From JBBSAT01 sp044223665 (GTDB taxonomy: Bacteria; Myxococcota_A; Polyangia; Polyangiales; Sandaracinaceae), in the NCBI GenBank assembly GCA_044223665.1, contig JBGALT010000005.1, forward strand, positions 1 through 64,000: a stretch of DNA of 64,000 nt, given 5' to 3'. How positions within the stretch are numbered: the first letter of the stretch is position 1; each line of letters opens with the position of its first letter. Position numbers and translations under genes: made by a program. Positions 1 through 10,887 of the stretch are shown one piece after another. The notes below the pieces were generated by a model. That model saw nothing but the letters and a program-made list of their open reading frames with translations, did not search any database and was not told the DNA's origin.

Positions 1-18
1 CGGTCGCCAGAACGTCGA

Positions 19-43
19 AAGCCGCGCGAATTTCGCGCGGCTT
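19..43 (-). terminator. Rho-independent terminator of tRNA-Asn
   Basis: A perfect 11-bp GC-rich stem (bases 20-30 with 32-42) with AT in the loop region lies about 40 bases downstream of the tRNA on the minus strand and is followed there by a short T run. The position and shape suit an intrinsic terminator for the tRNA transcript. Confidence 0.7.
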
Positions 44-79
44 CCTGTTAACCACCAAGTTCGTAACCGACAAGCCGAG

Positions 80-152
80 CTCCGGGACCTGGACTCGAAC
101 CAGGGACCAAGCGGTTAACAGCCGCTCGCTCTACCTACTGAGCTATCCCGGA
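80..152 (-). tRNA. tRNA-Asn (anticodon GTT)
   Basis: The minus strand folds into a full 73-nt cloverleaf. The 7-bp acceptor stem pairs 152-146 with 87-81, and base 80 is the G discriminator. The D arm has the usual GCTC/GAGC stem, the anticodon stem is AGCGG/CCGCT, the loop reads CTGTTAA with anticodon GTT, and the T arm is CCTGG-TTCGAGT-CCAGG. The CCA end is not encoded. A terminator hairpin follows. Confidence 0.96.
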
Positions 153-309
153 AAGGTCGCGGAAAGTGACGCGTACGGGCGGAAGTGTCAAGCCGCTCGC
201 GGGGTGGCGGGCGGGAATCGGTCGCGTGCGGCGGGGGGGCGCTCGAAACAGGCGCGGGCGGGCTGCGCGCGCGCGCAGGTGCGGGCTGTCACCCTCGGGG
301 GTGACGCGG

Positions 310-987
310 TCAGCGCGCTCGGGCCTTGCGCTTGGTCTCGGGGCGCGCGCTCGCGCGTGGGGGGCGCAGGAGGCGGAGCACGGCGTCGACGACGCTCTCG
401 ATCCACGCGGAGGTTGCTGCGCGTCGATGGAGCACGACGCGGTGGTAGAGCGGCGCGTGCACCAGCTCGGCGGCGAGCGCCACGTCGGTCGTGCGCGCGA
501 GATCGCCGCGGGCGATCGCCGACTCGATGTAGCGGGTGGGGCCGCCGAGGAAGCGCTCGCGCAGCGCGGGGGTGATCTTCGCGGTCGTCGGGCGGTCGTC
601 GAGGCCGGCGAGCGCGCGCGCGACGGCCGCGCCTCGGGGCGTGCGCAGGCGCTTGGCCGTGCGCTCGAGCTGCGCCACGAGATCGGTGCGCAGGTCCCCG
701 GTCGTCGGTGGGAAAGCGTCCGGCTTGACGTGCTGCGAGGCGAGCGCGGCGACCACCAGCTCGACCTTCCACGGATACCGGCGGTAGACGCTGGTCTTGT
801 TGAGACGCGCGATGCGCGCGACGTCTTCGTAGCGGAGGCCCTCGTAGCCGTGACGCTCGAGGAGCCCGAGCGCGGCCTCGTGGATCGCGCCGACCACGTC
901 CTCGTAGCGGTACGGTCGGCCGACGTGCTTGCGTCGGGTGATGGGCTGCTTCGGGCGGCGGCGGGCGCTCTTCGGCGCAGCGGGCAT
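310..987 (-). CDS. TetR/AcrR family transcriptional regulator
   Basis: A 225-residue DNA-binding repressor. After a basic N-terminal tail (rich in Arg, Lys and Pro) comes a TetR helix-turn-helix of about 45 residues, with the pattern AALGLLERHGYEGLRYEDVA, then LNKTSVYRRYP as recognition helix. A longer helical ligand-binding half follows. I chose the ATG at 987 because the upstream extension to 1083 is Arg-rich and not family-like. A 16-bp palindrome at 1046-1061 lies upstream and is a likely autoregulatory operator. The ligand and target genes are unknown; the neighbouring tryptophan dioxygenase is on the same strand but 170 bases away. Confidence 0.88.
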   Translation of the reverse strand: MPAAPKSARRRPKQPITRRKHVGRPYRYEDVVGAIHEAALGLLERHGYEGLRYEDVARIARLNKTSVYRRYPWKVELVVAALASQHVKPDAFPPTTGDLRTDLVAQLERTAKRLRTPRGAAVARALAGLDDRPTTAKITPALRERFLGGPTRYIESAIARGDLARTTDVALAAELVHAPLYHRVVLHRRAATSAWIESVVDAVLRLLRPPRASARPETKRKARAR

Positions 988-1045
988 GCGCCTTCGTATC
1001 ACAGCACGGGCCACTTTGGCCGAACGGCGTGGCCGGGCGCGAAGT

Positions 1046-1061
1046 GCGACCGATCGGTCGC
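1046..1061. promoter_or_regulatory. candidate TetR operator palindrome
   Basis: GCGACCGATCGGTCGC is a perfect 16-bp palindrome about 60 bases upstream of the TetR start codon. Its ACCGATCGGT core has the shape of many TetR-family operators. A second short dyad, GGCCA-CTT-TGGCC at 1009-1021, lies between it and the gene. The role as autoregulatory site is inferred from position and symmetry only. Confidence 0.5.
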
Positions 1062-1157
1062 GCTGGCACGAGGGAGGGAGCATCGCGCGCGCCGATCACG
1101 AGGCGCAAGCGCGTGGCGCCACGCGTCTTTCCGATCGCGGTCGGCGGAGGGGCGCCG

Positions 1158-2273
<1,116 letters not shown>

Positions 2274-2349
2274 GGGGCGGCATTTGCCACGGAACGCCTG
2301 CCTTGCCTGCGCCGAAGCTCACAGCGGGGGTGCCCCGCGGGCGGAGGGG

Positions 2350-3567
2350 CTACTTTCTGCGGGCGGGGCGCTCGTGGGGCCCGCCGTGCGAGGCGGACTC
2401 GCGCAGGCTGCCCGTCTTCTCGAGCAGGGCGGCCCGCTGGATCGGGTCGCCTCCGAAGCGGTCGCGCAGCACGGCGCTGACCGCCTCGAGCTTCTTGTCC
2501 TTCTCCTTCTTCTCGTCGGGGAAGAGCGTGCGCGTCTCCTCGATGGGGACGAGCTTCTGCGCCGCGACGCCGGTGAGGCGGATGCGCTTGCGCTCGGTCT
2601 CGAAGCGGCCGAGCAGCGAGCGCGCGACCTCGTAGATCGAGCTCGTGCCGACGATCGCCTCGGGCAGCGCCTGCGCGCGCGTCTTGATCGTGAAGTCGGC
2701 GTACTTGAGCTTCACCGTGACGCCGCGCGTGGCGAGGCCCTCGGCGAACAGGCGCGAGGCCACGCGCGACGACTGCGAGAGAAGCGCGCGCTCGAGCTCG
2801 ACGCGCGTGGTGAGGTCGTTCTCGAACGTCTCCTCGCTGCCGATCGACTTCGCGTCGCGATCGGGATCGACCTCGCGCGGGTCGTCGCCCAGGGCCAGGC
2901 GCTTCATCTCGGGGCCCCAGGTGCCGAAGAGGCGCTCGAGGAGCGCGTCGTCCGCGCGCGCGAGATCGCCGAGCGTGTGGAAGCCAGCGGTGTGCATGCG
3001 CGGCGCGCTCTTCTGGCCGATGCCCCACATGCGCTCGATCGGGAGCGGCGAGAGAAAGCTCTGCACCTCGTCGGGCTCGACGACGACGAGCGCGTCCGGC
3101 TTGTGCAGATCGCTGGCGATCTTGGCGACGAACTTGCTCGGCGCGACACCGGCCGAAGCCTTCAGCTCAAGCTCGCCCCAGATGGCGTCCTTGATCTTGC
3201 GCGCGATCGTGCGCCCATCGCCGAAGAGCGAGCGGCTCGCCGTGACGTCGAGGAAGGCCTCGTCGAGCGAGAGGCCTTCGACGAGCGGCGTGTAGCGGCG
3301 GAAGATCGCGAAGACGGCGCTGCTCACCTCGGCGTAGCGCCAGTGGCGGCCGGGCACGACGATCGCGTGCGGTGCGCGGCGCAGGGCCTCGACCATGCTC
3401 ATCGCCGAGCGCACGCCGAAGGGGCGCACCTCGTAGGAGGCGGCCGTGACGACGCCGCGGCGGCTCGGGCCGCCCACGATCACGGGCTTGCCGCGCAGCG
3501 AGGGATCGTCGCGCTGCTCCACCGACGCGTAGAACGCGTCCATGTCGACGTGGAGGATCGTGCGCAT
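2350..3567 (-). CDS. dinB: DNA polymerase IV (Y-family, translesion)
   Basis: An error-prone lesion-bypass polymerase of 405 residues. The N-terminal palm shows DMDAFYASVE with the first metal-binding Asp and SLDEAFLDVT with the catalytic Asp-Glu pair. The finger region (RPFGVRSAMS), thumb helix-hairpin-helix (WGIGQKSAPRM) and little-finger domain follow. A Lys/Arg-rich C-terminus replaces a clear beta-clamp peptide; no canonical QLxLF motif is evident at the end. The ATG at 3567 gives the standard N-terminus; the frame is open far upstream on this strand, but that extension is a shadow of plus-strand genes. It is transcribed divergently from the cupin gene. Confidence 0.95.
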   Translation of the reverse strand: MRTILHVDMDAFYASVEQRDDPSLRGKPVIVGGPSRRGVVTAASYEVRPFGVRSAMSMVEALRRAPHAIVVPGRHWRYAEVSSAVFAIFRRYTPLVEGLSLDEAFLDVTASRSLFGDGRTIARKIKDAIWGELELKASAGVAPSKFVAKIASDLHKPDALVVVEPDEVQSFLSPLPIERMWGIGQKSAPRMHTAGFHTLGDLARADDALLERLFGTWGPEMKRLALGDDPREVDPDRDAKSIGSEETFENDLTTRVELERALLSQSSRVASRLFAEGLATRGVTVKLKYADFTIKTRAQALPEAIVGTSSIYEVARSLLGRFETERKRIRLTGVAAQKLVPIEETRTLFPDEKKEKDKKLEAVSAVLRDRFGGDPIQRAALLEKTGSLRESASHGGPHERPARRK

Positions 3568-3608
3568 GATCGCGCCGATTGTTGCACGCGCCTCGCCCGC
3601 GAGAGACC

Positions 3609-3614
3609 TACAAT
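3609..3614 (+). promoter_or_regulatory. -10-like box for a probably leaderless mRNA
   Basis: TACAAT stands 7 bases before the GTG start at 3622, with no Shine-Dalgarno sequence between. Transcription from this box would begin at or next to the start codon. Similar TANNNT boxes 5-8 bases before GTG codons occur at several genes in this window. Inferred, not measured. Confidence 0.45.
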
Positions 3615-3621
3615 CCCGCGC

Positions 3622-4107
3622 GTGAGCGACGACGCGGAGGTCCAGCGCTGGGTCGATGCCCTCGGGCTCGTCCCCCATCCGGAGGGCGGCTTCTACCGGG
3701 AGACGTATCGCTCGGCGGCGCGCGTCGGGGATCGCAGCGCGTCGACGGCGATCTACTTCCTCGTGACGCGCGGGAGCTTCTCGGCCCTGCACCGCATCCG
3801 CTCGGACGAGGCGTGGCACTTCCACGCCGGCAGTACGCTCGAGATCGTGGTCCTCACGCCCGAGGGGGCGCGCGCGGACTGCATGCTCGGGCTCGATCTG
3901 GGATCGGGCGCGCGGCCGCAGCACGTGGTGCCAGCGGGGCATTGGTTCGGCGCGCGCCTCTGCGATCCGGACGCGCGCTACGCGCTCGTGTCGTGCACGG
4001 TGGCACCGGGCTTCGACTTCGCGGACTTCGAGCTCGCGGAGCGCGACGCGCTCACGGCGCGGTTCCCGGCGCACGCCGAGGTCATCCTGGAGATGACGCG
4101 CGCTTGA
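3622..4107 (+). CDS. cupin family protein (DUF985/Cupin_5-like)
   Basis: A 161-residue small beta-barrel protein. The start VPHPEGGFYRETYRS is the hallmark of the Cupin_5 (DUF985) family, followed by SALHRIRSDEAWHFHAG, where the cupin metal or ligand pocket would lie, and a C-terminal block PGFDFADFEL typical of the family. The function of this family is not established; sugar binding or isomerisation has been suggested for relatives. The GTG start is preceded by TACAAT rather than a ribosome site. It is divergent from dinB. Confidence 0.88.
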   Translation: MSDDAEVQRWVDALGLVPHPEGGFYRETYRSAARVGDRSASTAIYFLVTRGSFSALHRIRSDEAWHFHAGSTLEIVVLTPEGARADCMLGLDLGSGARPQHVVPAGHWFGARLCDPDARYALVSCTVAPGFDFADFELAERDALTARFPAHAEVILEMTRA

Positions 4108-4176
4108 TCGCGTGGGGGCCGCGCGGGCGCGCGCATCGTGCTTGACGGTGGGCCTGGGTCGAGTGTCTCTTGCCGC

Positions 4177-5802
4177 ATGCAGTACCGACGGCTCGCCCCT
4201 CCTCTCGTGCTCCCGTTCGTGCTCGGCGCGTGCGCTTCGGTCGCGGCCACGCCCGAAGCCGTCGCGTACGGAGCCGACGATCGCGTCGAGGTGTACGAGA
4301 CGACGAGCAACGTCCATCGCGCCGTCGCCGAGTCGGCCGTCGCGATGCACGTCTCCGCGTCCCAGGTCGATGCGTCGAATCCGAACGACGTCCAGATCTT
4401 GGCCAGGGGCACGGTGGGCGAGTCCCAGAGGCTCTGCCCGAGCGAGCGCTTCTTCGACCAACCCAACCCGGGTGACTGCTCCGGCACGCTGATCGACTCG
4501 CGACACATCCTCACGGCGGGCCACTGCGTGGCGCGCTGCAACGCGGCCTCGATGTGGGTGCTGGGCTACCGCTACGTCTCGGCGGGGACCCTGGCGACGC
4601 TCACGACGAACGACGTCTATTCCTGCGCGAGCATCTCCGCGCGCCGCGTCACCGGAAGCAGCGGCGACTATGCCGTGATCGCGCTCGACCGCGAGGTCGT
4701 CGGGCACACGCCGGCGGAGGTGAACCGCACGCACCCGCTGGCGGCCGGCACGGGGCTCACGCTGATCGGTCACCCCGATGGGATGCCGATGAAGATCGCC
4801 GGCGGCGGGCACGTGGTGACCTACGGCGCCGCGACGTTCACGGCGACGGTGGATGCCTTCGCCGGCAACTCGGGCTCCGCGGTGTTCGACGACGAAGGCC
4901 GCGTGGTCGGCATCCTCGACTCCGGCAACGAGGACTACACCTGGAACGGCAGCTGCTTCGTGGTGAACGTGATCGACGAGAGCTCGGGACAGGGCGAGTC
5001 GCTCACCACGATCGACACCGCGATGGCGGCGTTCTGCGCGACGGCCGACGGCGCGAGCTCGCCGCTGTGTGGCGGCGCGGGGACGGACGGAGGCGTGCCC
5101 GGCGTCGATGCGGGCACGCCGGGTGGCGACGCGAGCACGTCGGGCCGCGACGGCAGCATCGCGCCAGCGCCCGCGGGCGGGGGCCGGGTGGGCGCGCGCC
5201 TCCGCCTGCGCACGGGCTCGCGTGGATCTCGCTCGCCGGTCTCGTGCTCGCCGTGGTGGCGCGGCGTCGCCGCCGCGGAGGACCGGGCCGCGGCGATCAT
5301 GCTGATCGCGCGCGACGGCCGGAGCGGGCACGTGCGGAGCGGCGAGCGCGCGCCGCTCGCGGTCTCCGTGGCGCCGCTCGCGAGCGGGCCGCGACCGCTC
5401 GTCCGACGCACGCTTCCGTCGAGGCTCGCGGCGCGTCACGTTGGACGCATGTCGACGACGACCGAGACGCGCGGCGCAGGGGTGACGCTCGCGGCGCTGG
5501 TCTCTCTGCTCGCGATCCCGGGCGTGCCCGTGCTGCTCGTGCTCGGCCTCTTCGTCGCGCACGCGAGCGCGTATCACGGGACGTGCGGGCCATATCCGAC
5601 CGATATTCCGGCGCACCCTTGCGGCCTCTCGGAGTACCTCGTGAACTTCGCGGAGCCCTTCGCGATGGTGGGCCTGCTCGTGCTCTCGGTGGCTGCCGCC
5701 GTCGTGACGGCGGCCGTGCTCGCGGCCCTGTGGACGATCGTGGGCGGCGCCGTGTGGCTCGCTCGCGCGCGCCGCAGGGAGGTGCCATCGTCTTCGCGAT
5801 GA
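4177..5802 (+). CDS. trypsin-like serine protease lipoprotein, open frame continuing into a membrane segment
   Basis: The N-terminus is a lipoprotein signal (VLGAC lipobox). A chymotrypsin-fold protease follows with the complete triad: His116 in TAGHC, Asp164 in GDYAVIALD, and Ser232 in GNSGS. Paired Cys residues flank the active site. After residue 300 comes a Gly/Asp/Ala linker of the type that precedes a C-terminal sorting anchor. From about base 5180 this frame becomes Arg-rich and unlike protein. Another frame there encodes a hydrophobic WISLAGLVLAVVA segment followed by five Arg, which looks like the missing anchor. The open frame then runs into what appears to be a separate membrane protein starting at 5449. 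A 3' frameshift is suspected. Protease identity is secure; the C-terminus is not. Confidence 0.7.
   Translation: MQYRRLAPPLVLPFVLGACASVAATPEAVAYGADDRVEVYETTSNVHRAVAESAVAMHVSASQVDASNPNDVQILARGTVGESQRLCPSERFFDQPNPGDCSGTLIDSRHILTAGHCVARCNAASMWVLGYRYVSAGTLATLTTNDVYSCASISARRVTGSSGDYAVIALDREVVGHTPAEVNRTHPLAAGTGLTLIGHPDGMPMKIAGGGHVVTYGAATFTATVDAFAGNSGSAVFDDEGRVVGILDSGNEDYTWNGSCFVVNVIDESSGQGESLTTIDTAMAAFCATADGASSPLCGGAGTDGGVPGVDAGTPGGDASTSGRDGSIAPAPAGGGRVGARLRLRTGSRGSRSPVSCSPWWRGVAAAEDRAAAIMLIARDGRSGHVRSGERAPLAVSVAPLASGPRPLVRRTLPSRLAARHVGRMSTTTETRGAGVTLAALVSLLAIPGVPVLLVLGLFVAHASAYHGTCGPYPTDIPAHPCGLSEYLVNFAEPFAMVGLLVLSVAAAVVTAAVLAALWTIVGGAVWLARARRREVPSSSR
5449..5802 (+). CDS. small membrane protein (alternative independent start)
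   Basis: If the protease ends near base 5300, this 117-residue segment is its own gene, starting at the ATG at 5449. It has two strongly hydrophobic helices, one near residues 11-36 and one near 70-105, separated by a loop with two Cys (HGTCGPYPTD and HPCGLSEY). The last codon overlaps the next start as ATGA at 5799-5802, which suggests translational coupling. I do not recognise a family. The sequence is in frame with the upstream protease, so a fusion cannot be excluded. Confidence 0.5.
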   Translation: MSTTTETRGAGVTLAALVSLLAIPGVPVLLVLGLFVAHASAYHGTCGPYPTDIPAHPCGLSEYLVNFAEPFAMVGLLVLSVAAAVVTAAVLAALWTIVGGAVWLARARRREVPSSSR

Positions 5803-6083
5803 GCGAGCCCCCGGAGAGCCTGGATGGCGCGCGCGTGCTGGCGTGGGCGTGGTCGGGCGAAGTGCCGTTCGGCGTCGTCCCCGGAGAGGGGGAGACGATC
5901 GCGATTCACGGGCTCGCGATCGGTCGCTATCCGGGCGCGCGCACGGTCTATCGGTTCGCGTGCGACCGAGACTGGGAGGTCCAACAGGACGCGCCCTACG
6001 GCGACGTCGAGACGGCGAAGCGCTCGCTCCCGAAGCAGTACGTGGGGACCGTGCGCATCGAGTGGCACGAGCGACCGGGCTGA
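5799..6083 (+). CDS. hypothetical protein
   Basis: A 94-residue soluble protein starting at an ATG that overlaps the preceding stop by four bases. The sequence contains aromatic and acidic patches such as WAWSGEVPFGVVPGEG and ends in VRIEWHERPG. No signal peptide or membrane segment is visible, and I do not recognise a family. The overlap suggests it is co-expressed with the small membrane protein upstream. A longer open frame upstream in this phase is a shadow of the protease gene. Confidence 0.6.
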   Translation: MSEPPESLDGARVLAWAWSGEVPFGVVPGEGETIAIHGLAIGRYPGARTVYRFACDRDWEVQQDAPYGDVETAKRSLPKQYVGTVRIEWHERPG

Positions 6084-6130
6084 CCGCTCGCGGGCGGAGC
6101 CTTCGAGCGCGACCCGGGCTACGCTGACGC

Positions 6131-6994
6131 GTGATGCACCTCGCTCGCCGTGCGTGTCGTCTCGTCGGGCTGCTGGGCATCGCCGGCGCGCTGGCCTGTA
6201 GCCAGGGGAGCCCGCCCGTCGATGCCGCGCCGTCCGACGCCGGCACGAGCGTCGATGCGGCCGACCGCCGAGATGCGGCCGACGGCCGAGACGCTGCCGC
6301 GTCGCCGGACGCCCCGACCTCGACGACGACGCTCGGCGCCTCCGCGATCGCGCAGCACACCTACCTCGCGGGGCCGGCGACCGGCGTGCTCACGACGGAT
6401 CCCGTCACCACGACGGAGGGCTCGGTGCTGCTCGCGAGCATCGCGCGCGGCACGTGGGCGGCCGAGACCTCCGCGCCGACCGACGATCGCGGGAACACGT
6501 TCACGCTCGTCGACGGCTCTCACGCCTACGCGGCTTGGCCCGGGAGCCGCACGGCGCTCTACGACGTGCTCGGCGCGAGCGGCGGCGCGGGGCACACCTT
6601 CTCGCTCGCGTGGGGTGATGCGGGCGGCGCCGGCGACGAGATCACGATCTCGGTCGTCGAGGTCACCGGCGCGAGCGCGGTCGAGGACGTGAGCTGGGTC
6701 GAGCGAGACGGCGCAGGCACGATCGCGAGCGACACGGTGACGACGACGGGCCCGGCGACGCTGGTCGCGTGGTGGTGGGGCTCGGGCGGCGTGCGGCCCG
6801 TGGGCGATCTCCACGTCGCGGTGCCCGGCGACGGCTTCGCGATCGTCCCGGGCGCGACGGGCCTACGGAGCCTGAGCGCGAACGGCTACGTGCAGGTGGC
6901 CGTCGCCGCGCGCGAGGTCACGGGCGCCGGGACCTACTCGGTGAGCTGGACGGGCGAAGAGGGCGCGCAGCTCTATCTCGTCGCCGTGCGCTGA
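6131..6994 (+). CDS. lipoprotein with Asp/Ala-rich linker, function unknown
   Basis: Lipoprotein signal ending in the lipobox ALAC, then a linker of repeated DA(A)DRRDAADGRD units, then a domain of about 220 residues rich in Ser, Thr, Gly and Val that looks like a beta-sandwich. The domain includes GGAGHTFSLAWGDAG and a WWWGSGG patch. The protein is likely anchored in the outer membrane. The GTG at 6131 is five bases after a TACGCT box, fitting a leaderless mRNA; an ATG at 6134 is the alternative. No enzyme motif is seen. It converges on uvrA with only 15 bases between the stops. Confidence 0.78.
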   Translation: MMHLARRACRLVGLLGIAGALACSQGSPPVDAAPSDAGTSVDAADRRDAADGRDAAASPDAPTSTTTLGASAIAQHTYLAGPATGVLTTDPVTTTEGSVLLASIARGTWAAETSAPTDDRGNTFTLVDGSHAYAAWPGSRTALYDVLGASGGAGHTFSLAWGDAGGAGDEITISVVEVTGASAVEDVSWVERDGAGTIASDTVTTTGPATLVAWWWGSGGVRPVGDLHVAVPGDGFAIVPGATGLRSLSANGYVQVAVAAREVTGAGTYSVSWTGEEGAQLYLVAVR

Positions 6995-7009
6995 TCGCGC
7001 GCTCCCTCT

Positions 7010-9868
<2,859 letters not shown>

Positions 9869-9890
9869 GGCGCCGGAGATAGCACGCGCC

Positions 9891-9930
9891 CTGACAATGC
9901 ATTGTCAGGTTTCGCTGACGGTTTGGTCAG
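9891..9930. promoter_or_regulatory. uvrA: two tandem CTGAC-N-GTCAG dyads upstream of uvrA
   Basis: The first dyad, 9891-9908, is a perfect 18-bp palindrome, CTGACAATGCATTGTCAG. The second, 9915-9930, is CTGAC-GGTTTG-GTCAG and overlaps the stop codon of the upstream gene. Half-sites are identical, spacers are 8 and 6. The first lies 23-40 bases upstream of the uvrA GTG, where a -35 element would sit if the mRNA is leaderless. This is a plausible repressor operator pair, for example an SOS-type site, but it does not match the LexA boxes I know from this phylum. Confidence 0.5.
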
Positions 9931-10832
9931 GGTGCCGCCCGCGTCCCCGACGACCGAGGCCGCCGCGCGCGCGTGACGAGGACGAGGGCGATGACCGTGC
10001 CGAACGTGAGCGGCGCGCCCGAAGGCCGGGGCGTGCTCGCGGTGCTGCAGCCCCCATTGCCGCCTCCCGTTGCGGCGCAGGTGAGCTCGAGCTCCGCGGT
10101 GTCGGTCGTGATCGTGGTGTCGAGCCCGCGCAGCGCGCCCTGGATGCGCAGCGTGTGCCGGCCCGGCGTCGTGCCGCCCGGGTCGGTCTGGCTCGGGAGG
10201 GGCGCGTCACACGGCGCATAGACGAAGCTCGGGCCGATGCGCCCGTCGCTCGCGCCGTACCACGCGTGCTCGTCGAGCATGGGCGTGAGCACCAGCGCGT
10301 CGCGCCACGGGTCGAGCGCAGGATCGAGCGCGAGCGTGTAGGTTGCGACGGCCGAGCGAAGATCGCTCGTGCAGCCACCGCGGTCGTCCCACACCGCGAC
10401 GGGCAGCGTGCGGGACACATCGACCTCCACGACCCCGAGCTCGGTGGGGAGCGGCACCACGTCCGTGATCTCGACCTCGGTCGTGGCGCGGTTCGACACC
10501 GGGCCGCCACCGCACGTGAGCTCGGCGCTGACCTGGAAGTGGTCGCCCGCCTGCGCATCGGGCAGGAGCGCCACTCCGGCGAGGCCCCCCACGGTGTCGA
10601 CGGTCGTCGTGGTCGTCACGCCAGCCCGCGTGCGTACGATGGTCAGCTGCGGTGCAGAGCCCGCCACCATCGCCACGTAGGCGCCGTTCGCCGGCAGATG
10701 CGCGGGTGCAGCGATCGTTCCCGTCGGAGCGAACGTGGCCCTGCACGCGAGCGTGCAGGCGAGCGCCGGCGACGGTACGACGAGGAGCACGAGGGCGGCG
10801 CCGAGGAACGATGCGAGAGCGAGCCTGCTCAC
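9927..10832 (-). CDS. secreted protein with C-terminal membrane anchor
   Basis: A Sec signal (hydrophobic residues 2-22, cleavage after PALA) is followed by Cys-rich residues and a long beta-rich domain. Near the C-terminus a Gly/Asn-rich GGGNGGCST precedes a hydrophobic stretch (FGTVIALVLV) and an Arg-rich tail, the plan of a MYXO-CTERM-like sorting signal although not a perfect match. The GTG at 10832 is preceded by TATGCT six bases upstream, which supports this start over the ATG at 10859. No catalytic motif is seen. Its stop lies within one of the uvrA dyads. Confidence 0.75.
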   Translation of the reverse strand: MSRLALASFLGAALVLLVVPSPALACTLACRATFAPTGTIAAPAHLPANGAYVAMVAGSAPQLTIVRTRAGVTTTTTVDTVGGLAGVALLPDAQAGDHFQVSAELTCGGGPVSNRATTEVEITDVVPLPTELGVVEVDVSRTLPVAVWDDRGGCTSDLRSAVATYTLALDPALDPWRDALVLTPMLDEHAWYGASDGRIGPSFVYAPCDAPLPSQTDPGGTTPGRHTLRIQGALRGLDTTITTDTAELELTCAATGGGNGGCSTASTPRPSGAPLTFGTVIALVLVTRARRPRSSGTRAAP

Positions 10833-10870
10833 GGAACGAGCATAGCGCGGAGCGGCCACCGCGATGGCCC

Positions 10871-10887
10871 GCTAGCTAGCTAGCTAG
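10871..10887. repeat. (CTAG)4 microsatellite at a stop codon
   Basis: Four consecutive GCTA/CTAG tetranucleotides lie between two minus-strand genes. The TAG stop codon of the upstream Kelch-like gene (10884-10886) is part of the run. CTAG is generally scarce in bacterial genomes, so four in a row is noticeable. Confidence 0.8.

Noticed and set aside
3568..6360. Upstream extension of the dinB frame on the minus strand, giving more than 1300 residues.
   Set aside because: It is antisense to the cupin, protease and lipoprotein genes and is Arg/His-rich with no homology; the family N-terminus begins at 3567.
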